Shown here one piece after another: positions 36,494 through 45,144 of a stretch of 64,000 nt of DNA. A model generated the notes under the pieces. The model ran no database searches, was not told the origin of the DNA, and saw only the letters and a program-made list of their open reading frames with translations. How positions within the stretch are numbered: the first letter of the stretch is position 1; each line of letters opens with the position of its first letter. The translations under genes and the position numbers were made by a program. Source of the stretch: an uncultured Bacteroidales bacterium (GTDB lineage Bacteria; Bacteroidota; Bacteroidia; Bacteroidales; F082); contig CAMZEK010000006.1 of the NCBI GenBank assembly GCA_947305795.1, forward strand, positions 20,554 through 84,553, in the 5' to 3' direction.

Positions 36494-38248
36494 TTATTTC
36501 AAATTCAGCGCAATCTGCAATTCATCTAGCTGTTCCTGAGCAATCGGTGCAGGCGAGCCGCTCATCACGTCGCGGCCGGCGTTGTTCTTCGGGAAGGCGA
36601 TGAAGTCGCGGATGCTGTCGGCGCCACCGAAGAGCGAGCAGAGACGGTCGAAGCCGAAGGCCAGACCAGCATGAGGCGGTGCACCGTACTCGAAGGCACC
36701 CATCAGGAAGCCGAACTGCTCCTGGGCCTTCTCGTCGGTGAAGCCGAGGGTGTGGAACATCTTGTTCTGCAAGGTGCGGTCGTGGATACGGATGGAGCCG
36801 CCACCGACCTCCACACCGTTCATCACGATGTCGTAGGCGTTGGCGCGGATGTCGCCCCATTTCGTCGGGTCGTCGAGCAAAGCCTCGTCCTCGGGCTTCG
36901 GTGCGGTGAAGGGATGGTGCATGGCGTAGTAGCGTTGCGTCTCCTCATCCCATTCCAAGAGCGGGAAGTCGATGACCCACAAAGGCGCATATTCATCAGG
37001 CTTGCGGAGACCAAGTTGGTTGCCCATTTCGAGACGCAATGCGTTCAACTGCACGCGGGTCTTCATGGCCTCGCCACAGAGAATAAGCATCAGGTCGCCA
37101 GGCTTGGCACCGAACTTGTCGGCGATGAGCTTCAGGTCTTCAGGCGTGTAAAACTTATCGACGGACGACTTGAACGTGCCATCGGTGTTGTATTTGATGT
37201 AGACCATACCACCGGCACCCACCTGCGGACGCTTCACGAACTCGGTGAGGGCATCAAGTTGCTTGCGGGTGTATTCCGAGCATCCCTCAGCACAGATACC
37301 GACCACGAGATCGGCGTTGTCGAAGAGGCCGAAGCCCTTGCCCTTGGCAACATCATTGAGTTCCACAAACTTCATCCCGAAACGGATGTCGGGCTTGTCG
37401 GAGCCGTAATATTTCATGGCGTCGTGCCAAGTCATGCGCGGGAATTGGCCAAATTCGAGGCCTTTCATCTCCTTGAAGAGGTGCTTGGCCAAGCCTTCGA
37501 AGGTGTTCAGCACATCCTCTTGCTCCACAAACGACATCTCGCAGTCGATTTGCGTGAACTCGGGCTGACGGTCGGCGCGGAGGTCCTCATCGCGGAAGCA
37601 ACGCACGATTTGGAAGTAGCGGTCCATGCCGGCCACCATCAGCAACTGCTTATACTGCTGCGGGCTTTGCGGCAGGGCGTAGAACTCACCAGGATTCATG
37701 CGGCTCGGCACAACGAAGTCGCGGGCACCTTCGGGCGTGCTCTTGATGAGCATCGGGGTCTCAATTTCGAGGAAGTTGAGGTTGCTCAAATAGTTGCGCA
37801 CAAGCATGGCCATACGATGGCGCAGTTCGAGGTTCTGGCGCACGGGGTTACGACGGATGTCCAAGTAACGGTATTTCATGCGAAGGTCATCGCCACCGTC
37901 GCTGACGTCCTCGATGGTGAAAGGCGGAACTTTACTACTGTTGAGTAGTTGGAAGGTGCTCACTTTCAACTCGATGTCGCCCGTAGGCATGTTCGGGTTC
38001 TTCGACTCACGCTCGATGACGGTGCCCTTGGCCTGAATCACGTATTCACGCCCGAAGGAACGGGCTTGTTCCAAGAGTTTCGGGTCGCTGCTGCCATCCA
38101 AGAAGAGTTGAGTGATGCCATAACGGTCGCGGAGGTCAATCCAAACGAGAGAGCCTTTGTCGCGGGTGCGCTGCACCCAGCCGGCCAATGTCACTTCCTT
38201 GCCAGCGTCGGCAAGACGAAGTTCGCCACAAGTATGCGTTCTGTACAT
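36494..38248 (-). CDS. aspS: Aspartyl-tRNA synthetase
   Basis: Class II synthetase that charges tRNA-Asp. The 584-residue product begins with the OB-fold anticodon-binding domain ([44 protein letters not shown]), followed by the catalytic core: motif 1/2 ([70 protein letters not shown]), a bacterial GAD insertion domain, and motif 3 ([15 protein letters not shown]). The end matches the bacterial type ([25 protein letters not shown]). Promoter box at 38308-38315; its leader contains a direct repeat. Confidence 0.96.
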   Translation of the reverse strand: MYRTHTCGELRLADAGKEVTLAGWVQRTRDKGSLVWIDLRDRYGITQLFLDGSSDPKLLEQARSFGREYVIQAKGTVIERESKNPNMPTGDIELKVSTFQLLNSSKVPPFTIEDVSDGGDDLRMKYRYLDIRRNPVRQNLELRHRMAMLVRNYLSNLNFLEIETPMLIKSTPEGARDFVVPSRMNPGEFYALPQSPQQYKQLLMVAGMDRYFQIVRCFRDEDLRADRQPEFTQIDCEMSFVEQEDVLNTFEGLAKHLFKEMKGLEFGQFPRMTWHDAMKYYGSDKPDIRFGMKFVELNDVAKGKGFGLFDNADLVVGICAEGCSEYTRKQLDALTEFVKRPQVGAGGMVYIKYNTDGTFKSSVDKFYTPEDLKLIADKFGAKPGDLMLILCGEAMKTRVQLNALRLEMGNQLGLRKPDEYAPLWVIDFPLLEWDEETQRYYAMHHPFTAPKPEDEALLDDPTKWGDIRANAYDIVMNGVEVGGGSIRIHDRTLQNKMFHTLGFTDEKAQEQFGFLMGAFEYGAPPHAGLAFGFDRLCSLFGGADSIRDFIAFPKNNAGRDVMSGSPAPIAQEQLDELQIALNLK

Positions 38249-38255
38249 ATTTTCG

Positions 38256-38290
38256 AGATTTAAGATTTAAAATTCAAGATTTAAGATTTG
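38256..38290. repeat. Short direct repeat in the aspS leader
   Basis: GATTTAAGATTT occurs twice within about 35 bases between the aspS ATG and its -7 box. It could fold with nothing obvious; no attenuator or T-box is seen. Confidence 0.4.
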
Positions 38291-38307
38291 TCTGTTGAAC
38301 GAAATTG

Positions 38308-38315
38308 CAAAAGTA
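38308..38315 (-). promoter_or_regulatory. -7 box of aspS
   Basis: Reads TACTTTTG on the minus strand, about 60 bases before the ATG. Confidence 0.5.
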
Positions 38316-38336
38316 GTAAAAAAACAATCCAAATGT

Positions 38337-38672
38337 TCAAACTACAGCCTGCATAAGACTTTCTTTCACAAAAGCGTTGAGCGAGATGCCTTCTTCTTGG
38401 GCTTTGGCCGCTGCCTTGGCGTGAAGTTCGATGGGAATGCGGATGTTGAAACTGCCTGTGTATGACTTATGTAAAGGGAGTCCTTTCTCTTTGCAGAAAG
38501 CGATATAGTCTTCCACAGCGTTGATGAAGTCTTCTCTCAGTTCGGCAAGGGTGTTTCCTTCGTAAGTCACCAAAGTTCCTTTGTCCAAGCCGAGCACTTT
38601 TCCATAGAGAGTGTCACTATCGAGTTCGGCCTCTATGCTTCCGATAAATCCTTTGTATTTTAGCGTATCCAT
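38337..38672 (-). CDS. HicB-family antitoxin-like protein (orphan)
   Basis: A 111-residue HicB-type protein. The N-terminal half is the partial RNase-H-like fold (LKYKGFIGSIEAELDSDTLYGKVLGLDKGTLVTYEGNTLAELREDFINAVEDYIAFCKEKG) and the C-terminal half a ribbon-helix-helix DNA-binding segment (FNIRIPIELHAKAAAKAQEEGISLNAFVKESLMQAV). HicB antitoxins usually sit next to a small HicA RNase gene; none is present within the gaps on either side. It may be a solitary regulator. I place the start at MDTLKYKGF (38672) because the -7 box (38694-38701) overlaps the ORF-track start at 38696. Confidence 0.82.
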   Translation of the reverse strand: MDTLKYKGFIGSIEAELDSDTLYGKVLGLDKGTLVTYEGNTLAELREDFINAVEDYIAFCKEKGLPLHKSYTGSFNIRIPIELHAKAAAKAQEEGISLNAFVKESLMQAVV

Positions 38673-38675
38673 AAT

Positions 38676-38701
38676 GCAACTGTTTTTCGGTTGCAAAGGT
38701 A
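38676..38701 (-). promoter_or_regulatory. hicB promoter with possible operator
   Basis: Minus-strand TACCTTTG (38694-38701) is followed at once by an inverted repeat GCAAC-N9-GTTGC (38676-38694) covering the expected transcription start, a place suited to autorepression by the RHH domain. Confidence 0.45.
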
Positions 38702-38734
38702 ATAACTATTTCTGGAATACAATAGAATTTTTAT

Positions 38735-38742
38735 TAATTTTG
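38735..38742 (+). promoter_or_regulatory. -7 box of the YD-repeat protein gene
   Basis: TAATTTTG, 30 bases before the ATG at 38773. Confidence 0.5.
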
Positions 38743-38772
38743 CCGCCTATTCACCTAAAATAACCAGCAATT

Positions 38773-40443
38773 ATGAAGAAAATCGTCTTTACTATTATCA
38801 TGGCTTTTGCGACAATCACATTGATGGCGCAACAAACTGACGAATTTACTGAAGTGTTGGACAGCCTCGTCATTACTGATATTGACGGAGATTTTGTAAG
38901 GGCCAAGTTCAACTACGATTACGATAATCAAGGACGCCTGAACCAAGTCATTTTCTCGAAAGTGGAAGAATATTCCACCGACTTGCATTATTACGAAAAT
39001 CAGAACTACACCTATGACGACTATGGACGCTGCCTTTCATATACCCATTCCTTTTGGGAGAACGGATGGATTGTCGACCGAAAAACAGACAGCACTTTCA
39101 ACGCTATGGGAGAGTGCGTTTTCCTTAGGAACTATTCATATAGCAGTTACTTTTCCAACTACGAAAAAAGGGAATACATCTACGAAAACGGGAACTGCAC
39201 GGAACGAAGGATTTACGACGCACACTCTACCGACACGCTTTGGGAACCATACAACCGCCTCACTTGGGAATATGACGCTTTGGGCAACTGCCTGCAACAA
39301 ATTGATTATCTTCCCGAGGGCAACGACTGGAAGCCCTATAGCAAACTGGTTTACACCTACAACGGTCTGCATCAACTGGTTTTCGAGGAATACTTCCTTT
39401 GGAACGCCAACACAGGCACATGGGATTCGGAAGGGACCACCACCGAATACGAGTACAACTCGGATGGCTTCCTGTTGAGAGAATATTACATTTCAAGCAA
39501 CAACATAGAAAAGGAGACAAAGTATATTTATGATGAGCGCAACAACCCGATTTGGTATTATTTCTGCCAAACCACGCTTCCTGATTTCGTTTGGGAACAA
39601 GATACTATCGAATTTGCTTATAATGAACACGATAGCCTCGTCTGGAAATTGGAGAACTTCACCCATCACAATGGGGCGATAGACCATCCCGTGCTATACG
39701 AATACGAGCGCGACGAGCAAGACCGCATCGTTGCAGAAACCTGTTTCGACAATTGGGCCAATGGACAACAGCCCCGCTTCAGGAACGAAAACACTTATGA
39801 CGAACAGGGTCGCATCATCATGAAACGTCACATGAATTATAGCATGATTGATGGAGCATTGTTGAGCGATTCCCATGTGGAATATGAGTTTGATGACCAT
39901 GGAAACTTGGTTTCAGAATGGGAATATCTTCAGGACTATTATTTTCAGAACTATTTGGAATTCTATTTTAAGCAGAGTTTTGACTATAACACACCATCCG
40001 ACAACATTTTAGGATTGAACAGGGCTTGGAACGATTTCATTGGTTTCATGACAAACCACGAATTCCGTATGATACTCGAATACGAACCTTATTATTGGAA
40101 AAACGACCATTTTCCGATCCATCACAAATGGGAATCAGGAACATGGAAGTTCAGCGACCCCGATTTGCCCGACATCATCTCGCCTGTTAATGCAAATGTG
40201 GCATTGTACTATTCCAATCATCCTTACAGCCTTTCCGAAGCACCTGAGTTCCCCGCCCGTGTTTTCAACATCGTAGGCGGTTTGGCTGTAGAAAGCGACG
40301 AGCCTGCCGATATTGTAGTCTATGACATGCTTGGTCGCGCGGTGGCACAAAAACGACAAGCCACACATGGCGAGTTTTACCTCAAATCAGGTCTTTATGT
40401 GGTGAAAGTAGACGGCGTGGCCACAAAAACCATAGTGAGGTGA
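38773..40443 (+). CDS. Secreted YD/RHS-like repeat protein with T9SS-like C-terminus
   Basis: A 556-residue secreted protein with signal peptide MKKIVFTIIMAFATITLMAQ. From about residue 40 to 400 it is a chain of ~30-35-residue repeats with the pattern YEYDxxGxLxxxxxY (FNYDYDNQGRLNQVIF, YTYDDYGRCLSYT, WEYDALGNCLQQI, YEYNSDGFLLREY, NTYDEQGRIIMKRH, YEFDDHGNLVSEW), related to RHS/YD repeats that form carbohydrate-binding or shell-like beta structures. There is no toxin-like C-terminal domain. The last ~75 residues (VFNIVGGLAVESDEPADIVVYDMLGRAVAQK...LKSGLYVVKVDG) look like a divergent T9SS type A sorting domain. Substrate is unknown. It stands alone, between hicB (divergent) and meaB. Confidence 0.8.
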   Translation: MKKIVFTIIMAFATITLMAQQTDEFTEVLDSLVITDIDGDFVRAKFNYDYDNQGRLNQVIFSKVEEYSTDLHYYENQNYTYDDYGRCLSYTHSFWENGWIVDRKTDSTFNAMGECVFLRNYSYSSYFSNYEKREYIYENGNCTERRIYDAHSTDTLWEPYNRLTWEYDALGNCLQQIDYLPEGNDWKPYSKLVYTYNGLHQLVFEEYFLWNANTGTWDSEGTTTEYEYNSDGFLLREYYISSNNIEKETKYIYDERNNPIWYYFCQTTLPDFVWEQDTIEFAYNEHDSLVWKLENFTHHNGAIDHPVLYEYERDEQDRIVAETCFDNWANGQQPRFRNENTYDEQGRIIMKRHMNYSMIDGALLSDSHVEYEFDDHGNLVSEWEYLQDYYFQNYLEFYFKQSFDYNTPSDNILGLNRAWNDFIGFMTNHEFRMILEYEPYYWKNDHFPIHHKWESGTWKFSDPDLPDIISPVNANVALYYSNHPYSLSEAPEFPARVFNIVGGLAVESDEPADIVVYDMLGRAVAQKRQATHGEFYLKSGLYVVKVDGVATKTIVR

Positions 40444-40456
40444 ACGAAATAATCAT

Positions 40457-40464
40457 TACCTTTG
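40457..40464 (+). promoter_or_regulatory. -7 box of meaB
   Basis: TACCTTTG, 19 bases before the ATG and just after the stop of the upstream gene. Confidence 0.5.
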
Positions 40465-40483
40465 CAGCCGAGATTAACCGACT

Positions 40484-41605
40484 ATGGAATACGAACACTT
40501 TGAAAACCAAGATCACGAATGGGAGTCGAACCTGAAAGTCACAGAAGGCGTGGAAGGCCCTATCCAAGTGAATCCCAACGCTTTGGACCGCCTGAAGCGC
40601 AACCAGCAGCAACTCATGCCGTTGCAATGGTATGTGGACGGCATTCTCGCTGGTGACCGTGTGGCGTTGAGCAAGGCTATCACATTGGTGGAGAGTGCTT
40701 TGCCGAAGCATCAGGACTTGGCCCAACAGATTATAGCGGCCTGTCTGCCCCATGCGGGAAAGGCTTTGCGATTGGGCATCACAGGCGTGCCAGGTGCGGG
40801 AAAAAGCACCTTCATCGAGGCTTTGGGCGTGCATCTCTGCAACAAGGGACAAAAGCTTGCGGTTTTGGCCATCGACCCGTCGAGCCAACGCTCCAAGGGG
40901 AGTATTTTGGGCGACAAGACACGCATGGAAAGCCTTTCGGTGCATCCCAATGCCTATATTCGTCCTTCGGCTTCGGCAGGTACCTTAGGCGGTGTGGCTC
41001 GCAAGACGCGCGAGACGATTATCCTCTGTGAAGCAGCGGGTTACGATACCATTTTTGTGGAAACGGTGGGTGTGGGTCAGTCGGAAACGGCGGTGCATTC
41101 CATGGTCGATTTCTTCCTTTTGATTCTTATCAGCGGGGCTGGCGACGAACTGCAGGGCATCAAGCGTGGCATCATGGAGATGGCCGACGGCATCGCGGTG
41201 AACAAGGCCGATGGCGACAATGTGATGCGTGCCAACCGCGCCGCTGCCGAGTGCCGTAATGCGCTGCATCTTTTCCCCTTGCCTGAGTCGGGACAAGAAA
41301 CCAAAGTGCTAACTTGTTCAGCTTTAACAGGTTTCAATATCGATGAAGTGTGGCAGATGGTGGCCAATCATGTGCAGGCCATCCGCGACAACGGCTTTCT
41401 TTATAGGAAACGTGCGCAACAGGATGTGCAAATGATGTTCGATTCGATGGACAGCGCCCTGAAAAACGATTTCTACCAAAACCAGCTTGTTTCTGACCTG
41501 CTTCCCTTGGTGGAAAGCGACGTGCGAGGCCAGCGCATGAGTGCCTACATCGGGGCACAAAAGCTGTTGGATGCGTATTTTAACATGCTGAAACGGGAGA
41601 AGTAA
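40484..41605 (+). CDS. meaB: Methylmalonyl-CoA mutase-associated GTPase MeaB
   Basis: G-protein chaperone that gates cofactor B12 loading and protects methylmalonyl-CoA mutase. The 373-residue protein has the SIMIBI-class GTPase motifs: P-loop GVPGAGKST at 101-109, LAIDPSSQRSKGSILGDKTRM (base II, switch I area), IFVETVGVGQSE (Walker B/switch II) and NKAD for guanine recognition. Bacteroidales ferment to propionate through the mutase, so the gene implies that pathway, but mutA/mutB are not in the window. The 3' end overlaps the convergent TPR regulator gene by 26 bases. Confidence 0.93.
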   Translation: MEYEHFENQDHEWESNLKVTEGVEGPIQVNPNALDRLKRNQQQLMPLQWYVDGILAGDRVALSKAITLVESALPKHQDLAQQIIAACLPHAGKALRLGITGVPGAGKSTFIEALGVHLCNKGQKLAVLAIDPSSQRSKGSILGDKTRMESLSVHPNAYIRPSASAGTLGGVARKTRETIILCEAAGYDTIFVETVGVGQSETAVHSMVDFFLLILISGAGDELQGIKRGIMEMADGIAVNKADGDNVMRANRAAAECRNALHLFPLPESGQETKVLTCSALTGFNIDEVWQMVANHVQAIRDNGFLYRKRAQQDVQMMFDSMDSALKNDFYQNQLVSDLLPLVESDVRGQRMSAYIGAQKLLDAYFNMLKREK

Positions 41606-43298
41606 TCCGTTCGACAAACGGCCTTACAATCTCTGCAAGGTCCTCAATTTCAGTCTTTTTCTTGATGGCGAGGCGGCTTTTGCTCACCGTGTTTTCGCGC
41701 AGGTCGAGGATGTAGGCGATTTCCTTCACGCGGAACGAGAAATACGACAGCAGACAGATGGCGCGTTCGGTTTCGTTCAACTCGGGATGGGCGGCTGAAA
41801 ACTCGCTCAAAGTATTGGGATACAATGCATTGAATTCATTGACGAGGCGGTCGAAAAGGTTGTCGTAATGCTCCTTGTAAATCGTCTTCATCCGCTGCCG
41901 AAGGGCCTCTGTAGAAAGGCGTTCTTTGTCGTTGTAATCCTTTTGCAGTTGGAGCTTCTCTTGACTCAGTCTCAGGTTTTTCACCTCGTTTTCCTTTTGG
42001 TGGCGGTAAAACAGGAAGACGACTACCAAAAGCACAATGACAAGGGTAGCCATCAAGAGGTAGAGCCTCATCCGTTTCAGATGCTGCTCGTTTTGAATTT
42101 GCTGGATTTCAAGTTGTTTCTGATGCTCATCGGTGACTTCGGCAACATCTTTTCCGAGAAACTCAAATTCCCAAGTTTTGGCAAAATAGAGGTCGGCGTA
42201 ATGTCGTGCGTTTTCGATGTCGCCGAGAGCCAAATAGGAGAGCAGCAGGTATTTGTAGGTTTGGGCCGACAACAAGTCATCGTCCTCCGATGTTTCGGTC
42301 TGATGGCCGAAATACAGCGCGGAATCGTATTGTTTCAGTTCAAAATAGCCGTCGCAGAGGCTTTGGTTGAGTTGCGCCCTGAAAGTGACCGCCAACGGCG
42401 CGTTGATGGAGTCGCCGAGGATTTCCAAGCCTTTTCGACTGGTTGCCACCGCCTTGCGGAGCAATTGCAGCCGTTCTTCCTCTGTCTCGTATTGCTCGTA
42501 ATCGATAAGGGTCATGTAATAAAGGTTGGTTGCCACATAATAATAGGCGCGTTCCACGTCGTCGTCGACGGTCTCGGCAAAGTGCAGACCTCGTTCGTAA
42601 TACATCAGGCAAGCGTCGTATTCGCCAAGTTCCAAGTAGTTGTTTCCCAGTGTGAAAGAGGTCCTGATACGTTTTCGACTCAGGTCGTGGTCGGCATAAA
42701 ACTGGTCGGCCATTTTCGTGTAATGGATGGATTCTTCCACGAATCCGGTGCTGGCGTAAAGACTGCTCAACCCCATACAGATTTGGCTCCTCAGCGAGCC
42801 GATTTTATACTGCTTATCTGCCTCGTCTTCCGAACAGCATAGCAGTCTCGGGTCGAGGTGCTGGCAAGCATCAATACAATGTAAGGCCTTAAGCATCAAC
42901 TCGGTACATTCTTTTTCGTTTTGGGTTTCTCTTCCCAAGGTAACGCCCAGCAACCGAGATTGGTTGAAACAGGTGAGAGCCTCGAAATAAGGCTCATCGT
43001 GGCGCGAGAAGTAGTCCGCTGACAGTTGCAATAGCGAGTCGGCCTCGGGGTTACCGAAATCCAATTGGAGGATGGTTTGTGCTTTCAGTAGGCCATAATG
43101 CGCCTTTTCCTTTTCGGAAAGCATGGCAACATTCAGGGTGTCAAGGATTTGCAAAGCACTATCGGGGCGTTGCTGGTAAAAACATTCCACATCATAGAGC
43201 AGTTCCTCTTGAGGAGGCGGCACATTGCGTTTTTGGCAGGCGGAAATGCCCGACAGCAATACAAGGACAAAGGCCAATAGGTTGATAATTCGTTTCAT
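41580..43298 (-). CDS. Membrane-bound TPR protein with C-terminal helix-turn-helix
   Basis: A 572-residue regulator-like protein. The N-terminal lipoprotein-type signal (MKRIINLLAFVLVLLSGISAC) is followed by tetratricopeptide-like helices over residues ~30-390, a transmembrane helix (LYLLMATLVIVLLVVVFLFY) near 410, a coiled coil, and a cytoplasmic C-terminal helix-turn-helix of LuxR-like character (LNETERAICLLSYFSFRVKEIAYILDLRENTVSKSRLAIKKK). In Bacteroidota such TPR-TM-HTH proteins are thought to sense periplasmic signals and control nearby genes directly. The start at 43298 (ATG before KRII) gives the signal sequence; the ORF-track start is 34 codons earlier. Downstream targets are unknown; the T9SS cargo trio immediately upstream on the same strand is a candidate. 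Confidence 0.78.
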   Translation of the reverse strand: MKRIINLLAFVLVLLSGISACQKRNVPPPQEELLYDVECFYQQRPDSALQILDTLNVAMLSEKEKAHYGLLKAQTILQLDFGNPEADSLLQLSADYFSRHDEPYFEALTCFNQSRLLGVTLGRETQNEKECTELMLKALHCIDACQHLDPRLLCCSEDEADKQYKIGSLRSQICMGLSSLYASTGFVEESIHYTKMADQFYADHDLSRKRIRTSFTLGNNYLELGEYDACLMYYERGLHFAETVDDDVERAYYYVATNLYYMTLIDYEQYETEEERLQLLRKAVATSRKGLEILGDSINAPLAVTFRAQLNQSLCDGYFELKQYDSALYFGHQTETSEDDDLLSAQTYKYLLLSYLALGDIENARHYADLYFAKTWEFEFLGKDVAEVTDEHQKQLEIQQIQNEQHLKRMRLYLLMATLVIVLLVVVFLFYRHQKENEVKNLRLSQEKLQLQKDYNDKERLSTEALRQRMKTIYKEHYDNLFDRLVNEFNALYPNTLSEFSAAHPELNETERAICLLSYFSFRVKEIAYILDLRENTVSKSRLAIKKKTEIEDLAEIVRPFVERITSPVSAC

Positions 43299-43321
43299 GG
43301 CGCGAAGATAAGAAATTATCA

Positions 43322-44983
43322 TCATTCTTTCACCCATTTTCCCGTTTCCACTTCTTTGCCATTGGCAACCATCTTCCATATATATGTTCCCGAAGGCCAA
43401 GCCTCAGCGCCAATCGCCGTAACGCCTTCGGTAATCTCCTGCACATGCACCAATCGCCCCATGACATCATACACTTCCACTCGCGCATCCTTCAATCCCG
43501 TCCTGATGTTCAGCACATCCTTCCCCGGATTAGGATAGGCGACGGCCACCTTCAGACCGTTGTCGTGGGCTTCGTCGATGCTCCAAAAAGCCTCGGCGGG
43601 GAATTTGGTGATGGTGGTCCAACGCTCGTTGGTATTGTCGAGGTTTTTGGATTGATAGACAAGCAACAAACCACCATCATGAGTCACCGAAATGCAATTT
43701 GCTGTGCTATAGATGCGCTCTCCCTCATGGTCATAATAGAGTGTTGCAATCGTGTCGAAATCCAAATCCAAGTGTTCTATCATTATCCATGAGTCAAAAT
43801 CTTCCCAAAAGCCCAAATTTAGTGTATAGCCGAAGAATAAAGTGCCATCATCAGCCACATCTACCGCTTGGATAGTGGCTGGCCAATCCATCTCTTCCGA
43901 CGAACGCTCTTGCATGTGAACAATGGGCAAAAATGCAGCCGGATTGTCAATAGCATCTTCAAACTCGTAAATCCTGACATCAGCATGTACATCCCCGTCC
44001 CTCGGCATTCCCGAAACAAAATAGGTTGTTCCTTGCTGGCTTCTAACGGCAGAATAAGCCTGTATTTGGTCAGAACTGCCTTGATGCTTGAACCTTTTCA
44101 CATCAATTACATTGAAATCATGGTCGAAATAAACAAGTTGGTAATTGCATTGGTAATTCTCACTGCCGACAGAAGGGTCGAATATGCGACCAAAATAATA
44201 CAGATACCCTATCTCACAAGGGAAAAGCAGATGCTTGCCCGACAAAAGCACGTTCATGCTACCGCCATATCCATGATAATAGGACAGTTCATAACCCTCT
44301 CGGTCAATAATGTTTCCTTCAAAACTCATTCGAAACATAAACAACGAGTCTGGGCCTCTTGGGTTACTCGCGTCACGGCTATATCCTTTAATGTAACCGC
44401 CAACTATCACACCGTCTTCTACAAATGGATTGATGAGCGTCAAAGCACCACTGTTTTCATTAGGAAGAAGATTCCATGCGTCAGTTCTCTTTTCAAAGGT
44501 GTCTATCTCTATTTGATGCTCGTATGATTGCGTAATTTCAAGGTTATTACCTAGTTTGTAAAGTCCTAAAATGGCATAGTCGGGTGGATTGTCGTATTTC
44601 TTGAAATAATTGAAATAAGTTGAGTCATGGTCGGGGGTATAGGCCATCATCGCAAACAGTTCACCTGCTTCGTTTTCCAACAGATAAGGGATTCTTCCAT
44701 AAAAGGCAGGCTTGAAAAATACGTTTTGCGCTTGCTCGATTCCGTCCGATGAAAGTTTGCGCAACACTGGATGAGGGGAATAGAAATCACCGGCACCGCT
44801 TCTGAAGAAATAGGAAGATGATACGATAATTTCGTTTGCCGATGTCTCAAAAACATCTTGAACGCTGAACATCTCATTTTCGGAATAGTCTATTTGGTAT
44901 GACTGTTCCCATTCCTGCCCGAAAGTCATGCTCCCGAAAAGCAGCACGAACGCAAGCAGGGTGTAAAGTCTAATGTTTTTCAT
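43322..44983 (-). CDS. T9SS-secreted protein, paralogue A
   Basis: A 553-residue secreted protein with signal peptide MKNIRLYTLLAFVLLFGSMTFG. The mature part starts QEWEQSYQIDYSENEMF and forms a run of beta-rich segments (propeller-like: IPYLLENEAGELFAMMAYTPDHDSTYFNYF, YAILGLYKLGNNL, GTLFFGYTLNLGFWEDFDSWIMIEHL). No catalytic motif is visible. The last ~85 residues are a T9SS type A sorting domain (AYPNPGKDVLNIRTGLKDARVEVYD...). It is a clear paralogue of the next gene over the whole length. ATG 44983 is preferred; the ORF-track extension runs into a dispersed repeat (45026-45124). Confidence 0.82.
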   Translation of the reverse strand: MKNIRLYTLLAFVLLFGSMTFGQEWEQSYQIDYSENEMFSVQDVFETSANEIIVSSSYFFRSGAGDFYSPHPVLRKLSSDGIEQAQNVFFKPAFYGRIPYLLENEAGELFAMMAYTPDHDSTYFNYFKKYDNPPDYAILGLYKLGNNLEITQSYEHQIEIDTFEKRTDAWNLLPNENSGALTLINPFVEDGVIVGGYIKGYSRDASNPRGPDSLFMFRMSFEGNIIDREGYELSYYHGYGGSMNVLLSGKHLLFPCEIGYLYYFGRIFDPSVGSENYQCNYQLVYFDHDFNVIDVKRFKHQGSSDQIQAYSAVRSQQGTTYFVSGMPRDGDVHADVRIYEFEDAIDNPAAFLPIVHMQERSSEEMDWPATIQAVDVADDGTLFFGYTLNLGFWEDFDSWIMIEHLDLDFDTIATLYYDHEGERIYSTANCISVTHDGGLLLVYQSKNLDNTNERWTTITKFPAEAFWSIDEAHDNGLKVAVAYPNPGKDVLNIRTGLKDARVEVYDVMGRLVHVQEITEGVTAIGAEAWPSGTYIWKMVANGKEVETGKWVKE

Positions 44984-45025
44984 TGTGTTATAGTTTTGAT
45001 GTTTTACCATTTTGGTTGTGCTTGT

Positions 45026-45124
45026 CGTCACTGCGAGGAACGAAGCAGTCCAGACCTGAGGCTGTAGTCTGGATTGCTTCGTCGTACCTCCTCGCAAATC
45101 GAAGATTCGACGTAGTCAATGACG
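45026..45124. repeat. Dispersed inverted-repeat element
   Basis: Left part CGTCACTGCGAGGAACGAAG then CAGTCCAGAC; right part GTCTGGATTGCTTCGTCG then CTCCTCGCAA, ending GTCAATGACG. Arms are imperfect complements around GAGGCTGTA. This matches the widespread GAGGAACGAAGCAATC-type repeat whose translations give spurious SSLRGTKQS peptides, as in the ORF track here. Confidence 0.75.
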
Positions 45125-45144
45125 CGAAGCGACGCATTAGTTTG

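Noticed and set aside
36671-37948. 425-residue plus-strand ORF opposite aspS
   Set aside because: Mirror frame of a strongly conserved synthetase gene; no signal peptide, promoter or recognisable domain.
38256-38315. Possible T-box or attenuator in the aspS leader
   Set aside because: Only a short direct repeat is present; no T-box sequence, terminator hairpin or leader peptide is seen.
41868-42842. 324-residue plus-strand ORF opposite the TPR regulator
   Set aside because: Antisense frame; hydrophobic composition is explained by the opposite coding sequence.
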